Assembly: GCA_945901215.1 (NCBI GenBank)
Contig: CAMDKE010000170.1
Location: 1-6,218 of the forward strand
Direction of reading: 5' to 3'
Origin: Comamonas sp. lk
GTDB taxonomy: Bacteria > Pseudomonadota > Gammaproteobacteria > Burkholderiales > Burkholderiaceae_C
Length of the DNA stretch: 6,218 bases
Part shown: positions 1 through 5,418 of the stretch, piece after piece
Numbering within the stretch: the stretch's first letter is position 1
Layout of the letters: each line of letters starts with the position of its first letter
Notes under the pieces: generated by a model
Told to the model about the DNA's origin: nothing
What the model saw: only the letters and a program-made list of their open reading frames with translations
Database searches by the model: none
Position numbers and translations under genes: made by a program

Positions 1-26
1 GAGGTGGGGTCTAGAGTGAAGGATCG

Positions 27-64
27 ATTTTACCTTTGAGCCCCAGTTGGCCTGGACGTAAAAT
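27..64. repeat. Inverted repeat at the ilvD promoter
   Basis: ATTTTAC at 27-33 is the exact reverse complement of GTAAAAT at 58-64, with 24 bases between the arms. The right arm covers the predicted -10 element of ilvD. The left arm places a second TAAAAT on the minus strand, as a divergent promoter would, but I find no -35 hexamer for it. It could be a regulator site, a pair of back-to-back -10 elements, or chance. Confidence 0.3.
36..64 (+). promoter_or_regulatory. Predicted sigma70-type promoter of ilvD
   Basis: A TTGAGC hexamer at 36-41 (4 of 6 matches to the -35 consensus) and a TAAAAT hexamer at 59-64 (5 of 6 matches to the -10 consensus) are separated by exactly 17 bases. Transcription would then begin near 70-72, giving a leader of roughly 24 bases before the ilvD ATG at 95. 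This placement also argues against the in-frame TTG at 65, which would lie upstream of the transcript start. The call rests on hexamer match and spacing only. Confidence 0.5.
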
Positions 65-94
65 TTGCTCCCGCACCAACCAGCCCCACACACC

Positions 95-1798
95 ATGCCA
101 GAAAAAATCATTCCCCTCCTACCCATCAACCGCCGCAGCGCCAACATCACCGAGGGCAAGTCACGCGCGCCCAACCGGTCCATGTACTACGCCATGGGCT
201 ACGAGGAATCGGACTTCAAGAAACCCATGGTCGGCGTGGCCAATGGCCACAGCACCATCACCCCCTGCAACAGCGGCCTACAAAAGTTGGCCGACGCGGC
301 CATTGCCGGAATTGAAGAAGCCGGCGGCAACGCCCAGGTGTTCGGCACGCCAACGATCTCCGACGGCATGGCCATGGGCACCGAAGGCATGAAATACAGC
401 CTGGTGAGTCGCGAAGTGATTTCGGACTGCATCGAAACCTGCGTGCAAGGCCAGTGGATGGACGGCGTGGTGGTAGTGGGCGGCTGCGACAAAAACATGC
501 CCGGCGGCATGATGGGCATGCTGCGCGCCAACGTGCCGGCCATTTATGTTTACGGCGGCACCATCCTGCCGGGCCGCTACAAGGGGCAAGACCTCAATAT
601 CGTCAGCGTATTTGAGGCCGTGGGCCAAAACGCCGCAGGCAATTTGAGCGACTTCGACCTGCACGAAATCGAGCAGCGCGCCATTCCCGGCCCCGGCTCC
701 TGCGGCGGCATGTACACGGCCAATACCATGTCCAGCGCGTTTGAGGCCCTGGGCATGTCCCTGCCCTACTCCAGCACCATGGCCAACCCGCACGACGAAA
801 AAATGAATTCGGCCAAGGAATCGGCCAAAGTACTGATCGAAGCCATCAAAAACGACCTCAAACCACGCGACATCGTAACCCGCAAGTCGATCGAAAACGC
901 CGTGGCCGTCATCATGGCCACCGGTGGCTCCACCAACGCGGTACTGCACTTCCTGGCCATTGCGCATGCGGCGGACGTGGAATGGACGATTGACGACTTT
1001 GAGCGCGTGCGCGTCAAAACCCCGGTGTTGTGCGATTTGAAGCCCAGCGGCAAATACCTGGCCGTGGACCTGCACCAGGCCGGCGGCATCCCCCAGGTCA
1101 TGAAAACCTTGCTGGCAGCGGGCCTGCTGCACGGCGACTGCATCACCATCACCGGACAGACGATTGCCGAAGTGCTCAAAGATATTCCAGACGTGCCCCG
1201 CGCCGACCAGGACGTGATTCGCCCCATAGCCAAACCCATGTACGCCCAGGGCCACCTGGCCATCCTCAAAGGCAACCTGTCGCCCGAAGGCGCAGTGGCC
1301 AAGATCACCGGCCTGAAAAAACCCGTAATGACCGGCCCGGCCCGGGTATTTGAAGACGAACAATCAGCCCTGCAAGCCATTTTGGCCGGCAAGATTGTGG
1401 CGGGCGACGTGATGGTGCTCCGCTACTTAGGCCCCAAAGGCGGTCCCGGTATGCCCGAAATGCTGGCACCCACCGGCGCCCTGATCGGTGCGGGTCTGGG
1501 CGAAAGCGTGGGTCTGATCACCGACGGTCGCTTCTCTGGCGGCACCTGGGGCATGGTGGTTGGCCACGTGGCGCCCGAGGCCGCAGCCGGGGGCACGATT
1601 GCGCTCATTCATGAGGGCGACTCCATCACCATCGACGCGCACCAGCTCATTCTGGAACTCAATGTGGACGCGGGAGAGATCGCCAAACGCCGCGCCGCCT
1701 GGACCGCGCCCGCGCCCCGCTACACACGCGGTGTGCAGGCCAAGTTTGCGTTCAACGCCTCCACCGCCAGCAAGGGCGCGGTGCTGGACAACTACTAA
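95..1798 (+). CDS. ilvD: Dihydroxy-acid dehydratase
   Basis: The enzyme dehydrates 2,3-dihydroxy-3-methylbutanoate and 2,3-dihydroxy-3-methylpentanoate to the 2-keto acids that precede valine/leucine and isoleucine; it is cytosolic. The 567-residue protein fits the IlvD/Edd family. Three cysteines sit where cluster ligands are expected: Cys58 in TPCNSG, Cys131 in GGCDKNMPG and Cys203 in GPGSCGGMYTAN. Asp90, Asp132 and Glu455 (GMPEM) are likely Mg ligands, Lys133 is the lysine carbamylated in studied homologues, and Ser481 in GRFSGGTWG is the likely catalytic base. The TPCN cysteine, absent in E. coli IlvD as I recall it, points to the plant/mycobacterial-like [2Fe-2S] subgroup rather than the oxygen-labile [4Fe-4S] type; that is inference. 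I chose the ATG at 95 because the reading frame's TTG at 65 lies before the predicted transcript start. No Shine-Dalgarno sequence precedes either start. A cytochrome gene follows 13 bases after the stop. Confidence 0.96.
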   Translation: MPEKIIPLLPINRRSANITEGKSRAPNRSMYYAMGYEESDFKKPMVGVANGHSTITPCNSGLQKLADAAIAGIEEAGGNAQVFGTPTISDGMAMGTEGMKYSLVSREVISDCIETCVQGQWMDGVVVVGGCDKNMPGGMMGMLRANVPAIYVYGGTILPGRYKGQDLNIVSVFEAVGQNAAGNLSDFDLHEIEQRAIPGPGSCGGMYTANTMSSAFEALGMSLPYSSTMANPHDEKMNSAKESAKVLIEAIKNDLKPRDIVTRKSIENAVAVIMATGGSTNAVLHFLAIAHAADVEWTIDDFERVRVKTPVLCDLKPSGKYLAVDLHQAGGIPQVMKTLLAAGLLHGDCITITGQTIAEVLKDIPDVPRADQDVIRPIAKPMYAQGHLAILKGNLSPEGAVAKITGLKKPVMTGPARVFEDEQSALQAILAGKIVAGDVMVLRYLGPKGGPGMPEMLAPTGALIGAGLGESVGLITDGRFSGGTWGMVVGHVAPEAAAGGTIALIHEGDSITIDAHQLILELNVDAGEIAKRRAAWTAPAPRYTRGVQAKFAFNASTASKGAVLDNY

Positions 1799-1811
1799 GT
1801 TGGCCTGCGCC

Positions 1812-2135
1812 ATGCAAGTTGCCGCACGGCTTGCCGCCCTGTGCGCCGCGCTGCTGCTCGGACCGCAAGCCTGGGCGGACGCCGCAGCGGAGGCGGCATT
1901 TGCAAAGTCCAAAAACTGCCTGGCCTGCCACGCCATCGACAAAAAGGTGGTCGGCCCGGCCTTCAAGGCGGTTGCCGACAAGTACCGCCAAGACCCCGCC
2001 GCCCTGGATCGCCTGGCGCTCAAGGTGCGCCAAGGCGGCAATGGCGCCTGGGGCGTGGTCTACATGCCTGCCAACGCGCAGGTGTCGCCTGCGGAATCTA
2101 AGCGGCTGGTGGCTTGGGTGTTGGGCTTGAAATAG
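1812..2135 (+). CDS. Small periplasmic class I cytochrome c (c551/c552 type)
   Basis: This 107-residue protein is a monoheme electron carrier. Residues 1-22 form a signal peptide (hydrophobic AALCAALLLG core, cleavage likely after AWA at 20-22), so the mature protein of about 85 residues acts in the periplasm. Haem attaches covalently through Cys36 and Cys39 of CLACH, with His40 as proximal ligand. Met85 in VYMPANAQ is the expected distal ligand. HAID, VGPAF and the C-terminal AWVLGLK closely resemble Pseudomonas cytochrome c551, which passes electrons to terminal oxidases or nitrite reductase; the partner here is unknown. The gene begins 13 bases after the ilvD stop, without a recognisable ribosome-binding site, and ends just before a strong terminator, so it is probably read from the ilvD promoter. 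An in-frame TTG at 1800 would add four residues. Function beyond electron transfer cannot be set from sequence. Confidence 0.92.
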   Translation: MQVAARLAALCAALLLGPQAWADAAAEAAFAKSKNCLACHAIDKKVVGPAFKAVADKYRQDPAALDRLALKVRQGGNGAWGVVYMPANAQVSPAESKRLVAWVLGLK

Positions 2136-2152
2136 GCTTGCGCGAAAGGACC

Positions 2153-2193
2153 AAAAAAATGCCAGCCCGGTTTGCACCGGCTGGCATTTTTTT
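2153..2193. terminator. Bidirectional intrinsic terminator
   Basis: Seven A (2153-2159) lead into a GC-rich stem: left arm 2160-2170, right arm 2177-2186, six-base loop at 2171-2176, then seven T (2187-2193). The left arm carries one extra C, so the stem pairs as ATGCCAGCC-GG with a single bulge. The A and T tracts make it a Rho-independent terminator on both strands. It lies 17 bases after the cytochrome stop and 35 bases beyond the sodB stop, exactly between two convergent genes. Confidence 0.9.
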
Positions 2194-2228
2194 CTGCAGC
2201 GCCCCTTTCGGCGATCCGGATTTGGCGC

Positions 2229-2813
2229 TTAGGCTGCGAAGTTGGCTTGGGCAAATTCCCAGTTCACCAGCTTGTCAAGGAAGGTTTCGACAAACTTGGG
2301 ACGCATATTGCGGTAGTCGATGTAGTAAGCATGTTCCCACACGTCCACGGTCAACAGCGCTTTATCGCCCGTGGTCAGCGGGGTGCCAGCGGCGCCCATG
2401 TTGACGATGTCTACGGAGCCGTCGGCCTTTTTCACCAGCCAGGTCCAGCCGGAACCAAAGTTGCCCACTGCAGATTTGACAAAAGCTTCTTTGAACGCGG
2501 CATAGCTGCCCCACTTTGACGTGATCGCTGCCGCCAGTGCGCCGGTGGGTTCGCCGCCGCCGTGGGGCTTCATGCAGTTCCAGAAAAAGGTGTGGTTCCA
2601 AATTTGTGCGGAGTTGTTGTAGATGCCGCCGCTGGATTTTTTGATGATTTCTTCGAGCGCCATGGCCTCAAACTCGGTTCCTTTTTGCAGGTTGTTGAGG
2701 TTGACCACATAGGCGTTGTGGTGCTTGCCGTGGTGAAACTCCAGTGTTTCCTGGGAATAAGCGGGGGCCAATGCATCAATGGCGTAGGGGAGTGCGGGCA
2801 GGGTGTGTTCCAT
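2229..2813 (-). CDS. sodB: Superoxide dismutase [Fe]
   Basis: This cytosolic enzyme converts superoxide to oxygen and hydrogen peroxide. The 194-residue protein has the full Fe/Mn-SOD layout: an N-terminal helical hairpin starting with LPALPY, then an alpha/beta C-terminal domain. Metal ligands are His27 (FHHGKHH), His74 (WNHTFFW), Asp157 and His161 (DVWEH). Gln70, in the N-terminal half just before WNHTFFW, is typical of the iron form, as is AAGTP at 141-145, so I call Fe rather than Mn; metal choice is inferred. The ATG at 2813 is preceded by AGAGGA four bases upstream; a TTG further upstream (2852) would add a non-conserved 13-residue tail. sodB lies 57 bases downstream of xseA on the same strand and is probably at least partly cotranscribed. 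A TACAAT at 2861-2866 on its strand lacks a good -35, so its own promoter is unproven. Confidence 0.97.
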   Translation of the reverse strand: MEHTLPALPYAIDALAPAYSQETLEFHHGKHHNAYVVNLNNLQKGTEFEAMALEEIIKKSSGGIYNNSAQIWNHTFFWNCMKPHGGGEPTGALAAAITSKWGSYAAFKEAFVKSAVGNFGSGWTWLVKKADGSVDIVNMGAAGTPLTTGDKALLTVDVWEHAYYIDYRNMRPKFVETFLDKLVNWEFAQANFAA

Positions 2814-2817
2814 GGAT

Positions 2818-2823
2818 TCCTCT
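2818..2823 (-). promoter_or_regulatory. Ribosome-binding site of sodB
   Basis: AGAGGA on the minus strand ends four bases before the ATG at 2813. It is the clearest Shine-Dalgarno match on this strand and fixes the sodB start over the upstream in-frame TTG at 2852. Confidence 0.7.
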
Positions 2824-2870
2824 GGATTGGATGGGGTGGGACAGGCTAACAAAGAGGGCGATTGTAGAAA

Positions 2871-4184
2871 CTATTTTGGCTGGTCGCCCCGCACTTGCAG
2901 AGCAACCGTACCGTCCACAAGGCGGGCCTGCACCGCCTGACCCGGCTGCAAGTGGCCTACGCGGCTTAGCGTTTGCCCCTGTGAGTCGGCCAGCCATGCA
3001 TAGCCCCGGCCCAGCACCAGCTGGGGGTCGAGCAAGCCCAGGCGCAGATCCAAACTTCCCAGGCGGTGGAATTGGCGCTGCGTATCACGCCGCGCCGCAG
3101 CACCCAGACTGGCTTGGACACGCGACACGTCGGATTGGCCGCTCTGGATCACCTGCGCCACACGGTGCGCCATGCGCTGCTGCGCGGTGGCCAGGGCCAT
3201 GCGCATTTTGGCCACCGGGGCGGTCGGGCGACCCAGTCGCACCGCTGCCATGTCGAGCCGCTGGGCCCGGGTGTCAAGGGCGCGGGCGGTGGCTACCTGC
3301 ATCCGCTTTTGCATCTGGGCTGCCGCCTCCAGCAAGCCATCGCGGCTGCGAGCGCACATTTCGGCCGCCGCAGTAGGCGTTGGGGCACGCAGATCGGCAA
3401 CAAAATCGGCAATGGTGAAGTCCGTTTCGTGGCCAATACCCGACACGATGGGCACCGGGCTTTGGGCCAGCGTGTACGCCAGCGCTTCGTCATTAAAAGC
3501 CCACAGGTCGTCCATGGCGCCTCCGCCGCGTACCAGCAAAATCAGGTCAATAGCAAGGGTATTGCGGCCCGGCGGAGCAGTCGCCATGGCATACAAACGC
3601 TGCAGCGCTTGGCCTATTTCGGCCGCCGCACCAGCGCCCTGGACGCTGGCCGGGGCCAGCACTACCGGGATATGCGGCACGCGCCGCTGCAAGGCCGTCA
3701 CCACGTCATGCAGGGCCGCTGCGCCCAGCGAGGTCACCAGCCCGATGCCGCGCACCTGCGACGGCAGGGGCCGCTTGCGTTGGGCTTGAAACAACCCAAG
3801 CGCCTCGAGCCGGGCTTTCAGCAACAGAAACTGCTCAAACAAAGTGCCTTCGCCCGCGCGCACCATGCTCTCCACCACCAGTTGCAGTTCCCCACGGGGT
3901 TGGTACACGCCCACGCGCCCCGAAACTTCCACCCGCTGGCCATCGCGCGGCACGAAGTCCAGCCCGCTGGCGGCGCGTTTGAACATGGCGCACCGAATCT
4001 GGCCGCTATCGTCTTTCAGAGAAAAATAGCAGTGCCCGCTAGCGGCACGCACAAACCCGCTGATCTCGGCGGCCACGCGCACCGGGTTGAAGCGCGAGTC
4101 CAATGCGTCAGCAATGGCTTGGCACAAGGCCGAGACCCCCCAGACGCGAGGGCCAGGAGCACTAGACGCAGACGTTTCGCCCAT
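2871..4184 (-). CDS. xseA: Exodeoxyribonuclease VII large subunit
   Basis: XseA is the catalytic subunit of exonuclease VII, which, with several copies of small subunit XseB, degrades single-stranded DNA from both ends to oligonucleotides during mismatch repair and damage processing. The 437-residue protein (E. coli about 456) shows the family order: an N-terminal OB-fold DNA-binding domain at about 12-110 (VSALCQAI, SGHCYFSLKD, VEVSGRVGVYQPRGELQL); the catalytic domain with IGLVTSLGAAALHDVV at 147-162, RGGGAMDDLWAFNDEA at 219-234 and GIGHETDFTIADFVADLRAPTPTAAAE from 249 to 275; a coiled-coil-prone Gln/Arg/Ala-rich stretch at about 280-375; and a C-terminal segment with LGRGYAWL at 391-398 that pairs with XseB. 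xseB is not in the window. The start ATG at 4184 has a weak AAGG about eight bases upstream. sodB follows on the same strand; the exbB operon diverges from its 5' side. Confidence 0.96.
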   Translation of the reverse strand: MGETSASSAPGPRVWGVSALCQAIADALDSRFNPVRVAAEISGFVRAASGHCYFSLKDDSGQIRCAMFKRAASGLDFVPRDGQRVEVSGRVGVYQPRGELQLVVESMVRAGEGTLFEQFLLLKARLEALGLFQAQRKRPLPSQVRGIGLVTSLGAAALHDVVTALQRRVPHIPVVLAPASVQGAGAAAEIGQALQRLYAMATAPPGRNTLAIDLILLVRGGGAMDDLWAFNDEALAYTLAQSPVPIVSGIGHETDFTIADFVADLRAPTPTAAAEMCARSRDGLLEAAAQMQKRMQVATARALDTRAQRLDMAAVRLGRPTAPVAKMRMALATAQQRMAHRVAQVIQSGQSDVSRVQASLGAAARRDTQRQFHRLGSLDLRLGLLDPQLVLGRGYAWLADSQGQTLSRVGHLQPGQAVQARLVDGTVALQVRGDQPK

Positions 4185-4247
4185 GCGAGGCCTTGTAATG
4201 GAGTGTCGGTTGAAAAATGCGAGGGGGCGTCAAAGGGCTGCAAAACT

Positions 4248-4278
4248 TTGGCAGACCGGCCCAACAATCCAAGATAAT
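4248..4278 (+). promoter_or_regulatory. Candidate promoter of the exbB-exbD-lpxK operon
   Basis: TTGGCA at 4248-4253 (5 of 6 to the -35 consensus) and GATAAT at 4273-4278 (5 of 6 to the -10 consensus) are good hexamers, but the 19-base spacer is longer than the usual 16-18. A start near 4285 would leave a leader of about 27 bases before the TTG at 4312. Confidence 0.35.
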
Positions 4279-4299
4279 TGCGCTCGGACTATTGTCACA

Positions 4300-4304
4300 G
4301 GGAG
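4300..4304 (+). promoter_or_regulatory. Ribosome-binding site of exbB
   Basis: GGGAG lies seven bases before the TTG at 4312, an ideal distance. It decides the start in favour of TTG: the frame stays open far upstream into xseA, but no conserved residues of the family are encoded there. Confidence 0.7.
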
Positions 4305-4311
4305 TACCATT

Positions 4312-4947
4312 TTGTTTTCCATCATACAAGCTGCGGGGTGGCCTATTTGGCCGCTTATTGCCAGCTCCATCTTGGCTCTGGCGATCGTGATCGAACGATT
4401 TTCCGCACTGGCCGTATCAAAAGTTGCCCCCGCAGGGCTGGCAGACACCGTCATTGCAGTCACCCAAAAAGGCCTTCCCTCCAAAGACTCCCTGGCCGAC
4501 TTAGAACAGAACTCCATGCTGGGTGAAATCCTGGCCAGTGCCTTGCATTTATTAAAGACCAAGCCCAAAGCGTCGCAAGAGGAATTGCGCGCCGCAGTGC
4601 AAACCGCGGGCCGCGGCGTGGCTCACCGCCTCGAGGCCCATATGAACATTTTGGCCACGGTGGCCTCATCGGCCCCACTGATGGGCTTGCTCGGGACAGT
4701 GGTCGGAATGATCGAAATCTTTGGCGCCCAGTCTTCAGGAGCCGCCGGGGCCAGCAACCCCGTGCAATTGGCCCAAGGCATTTCCATGGCGCTATACAAC
4801 ACTGCGTTTGGCTTGATGGTGGCAATCCCTTCGCTTGTTTTTTGGCGTTATTTCCGCGCGCGCATTGACAGCCACTTGCTCACGCTGGAGTCTGGCACAG
4901 AGCGGCTGCTGCGCCACATCCAAACCACAGACGCGGACCAGCCATGA
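4312..4947 (+). CDS. exbB: MotA/TolQ/ExbB-family proton channel subunit
   Basis: This inner-membrane protein is the channel-forming half of a proton-driven motor; with an ExbD/TolR partner it turns proton flow into work on the envelope, classically through TonB or TolA. The 211-residue protein has three predicted membrane segments: about 9-28 (starting GWPIWPL), 112-135 (NILATVASSAPLMGLLGTVV) and 157-180 (ISMALYNTAFGLMVAIPSLV). Between the first two is a charged cytoplasmic region. APLMGLLGTVVGMIEIF at 121-137 and the third segment are the family signatures; Thr129 and Thr164 match channel-lining threonines of E. coli ExbB. I chose TTG 4312 from the GGGAG seven bases before it and because the protein then begins directly at the first membrane segment. 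It overlaps exbD by four bases. No tonB, tolA or receptor gene is nearby, so whether it serves iron uptake, the Tol system or something else is open; the symbol marks the family. Confidence 0.9.
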   Translation: MFSIIQAAGWPIWPLIASSILALAIVIERFSALAVSKVAPAGLADTVIAVTQKGLPSKDSLADLEQNSMLGEILASALHLLKTKPKASQEELRAAVQTAGRGVAHRLEAHMNILATVASSAPLMGLLGTVVGMIEIFGAQSSGAAGASNPVQLAQGISMALYNTAFGLMVAIPSLVFWRYFRARIDSHLLTLESGTERLLRHIQTTDADQP

Positions 4948-5414
4948 GCTCTGTATTCGACCGGACTGAGCGCTCCGCTTCGGCCCTGAACTTCAACCCC
5001 TTGCGACGCGACGAGCCAGAGATCAACCTTATTGCGTTTATCGACGTGCTGCTGGTGGTCCTCATTTTTTTAATGTTGTCGACCACCTACAACAAGGCCA
5101 CCCAACTCAAAATCACACTGCCTGTGGCAGAAGCGGAAAAGCAGCATACGTTCCCGAAAGAGGTCCATGTGGGCGTGGGCGCCGATGGCGAATACAGCGT
5201 GGGCAATGAAAGGCTGGGCGACCGTAGCCTCAAATCACTGACCGCAGCCATGCGCGCCAGTGCCAAAGGAGTGGGCACACCGGTGCTGGTCGTCAGCGCC
5301 GACGCCAGCGCGAGCCACCAATCCGTGATGACTGCCATCGAGGCCGCGCGCATCGTAGGCATCGCCCAGGTTACGTTTGCACTGCAGTCCCCACCAACCC
5401 CGAACAAGCCCTAA
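4944..5414 (+). CDS. exbD: ExbD/TolR-family energy-transducing protein
   Basis: This is the partner of the channel protein encoded just upstream: a single-span inner-membrane protein whose Asp carries protons through the ExbB/TolQ pore, with a periplasmic domain that transmits force. The 156-residue protein has a short cytoplasmic N-terminus (1-26) with the usual EINLIAFIDVLLVVLIFLM pattern at 26-44; Asp34 corresponds to the essential Asp25 of E. coli ExbD. The periplasmic domain (about 50-150) contains KITLPVAEAE, LVVSADASASHQSVMTAIEAARIVGI and VTFAL, matching the ExbD/TolR fold. The start codon overlaps the exbB stop as ATGA, with no strong ribosome-binding site, so translation is probably coupled. 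Its stop lies four bases before lpxK. The sequence does not distinguish ExbD from TolR function with certainty. Confidence 0.92.
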   Translation: MSSVFDRTERSASALNFNPLRRDEPEINLIAFIDVLLVVLIFLMLSTTYNKATQLKITLPVAEAEKQHTFPKEVHVGVGADGEYSVGNERLGDRSLKSLTAAMRASAKGVGTPVLVVSADASASHQSVMTAIEAARIVGIAQVTFALQSPPTPNKP

Positions 5415-5418
5415 AGCC

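Larger units (their letters stand above)
4185..4311. other. Divergent intergenic region between xseA and exbB
   Basis: This 127-base spacer must hold the promoters for both directions. Towards exbB there is a plausible promoter at 4248-4278 and a good ribosome-binding site. Towards xseA, TTGACG (4233-4228 on the minus strand) looks like a -35 but has no acceptable -10 at 16-18 bases, so that promoter is unresolved. I see no hairpin terminator, riboswitch or RNA gene here. Confidence 0.6.

Noticed and set aside
278..1363. Long minus-strand open frame opposite ilvD (361 codons)
   Set aside because: It is antisense to a clear ilvD, its product is a Gly/His/Val-rich sequence with no recognisable domain, and such frames are common opposite GC-rich codons.
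2861..2866. TACAAT on the minus strand as the -10 of a sodB promoter
   Set aside because: The region 17 bases upstream (inside the end of xseA) has no -35 resemblance; one hexamer is not enough.
4205..4233. Promoter for xseA from TTGACG on the minus strand
   Set aside because: The -35 match is good, but the hexamers at 16-18 bases are not -10-like, so I did not call it.
3066..4277. Long plus-strand open frame opposite xseA (403 codons)
   Set aside because: It is antisense to a well-conserved xseA, has a His/Arg/Gln-rich product without family motifs, and would overlap the exbB promoter region.
4273..4296. Possible Fur box (GATAAT and ATTGTC, imperfect inverted repeat) upstream of exbB
   Set aside because: The arms are 12 bases apart, whereas the classic Fur site has 7, and the interior sequence is GC-rich and unlike the consensus.
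4087..4311. N-terminal extension of exbB by about 75 residues
   Set aside because: The added residues are charged, unrelated to the ExbB family and overlap xseA. GGGAG before TTG 4312 explains the start.
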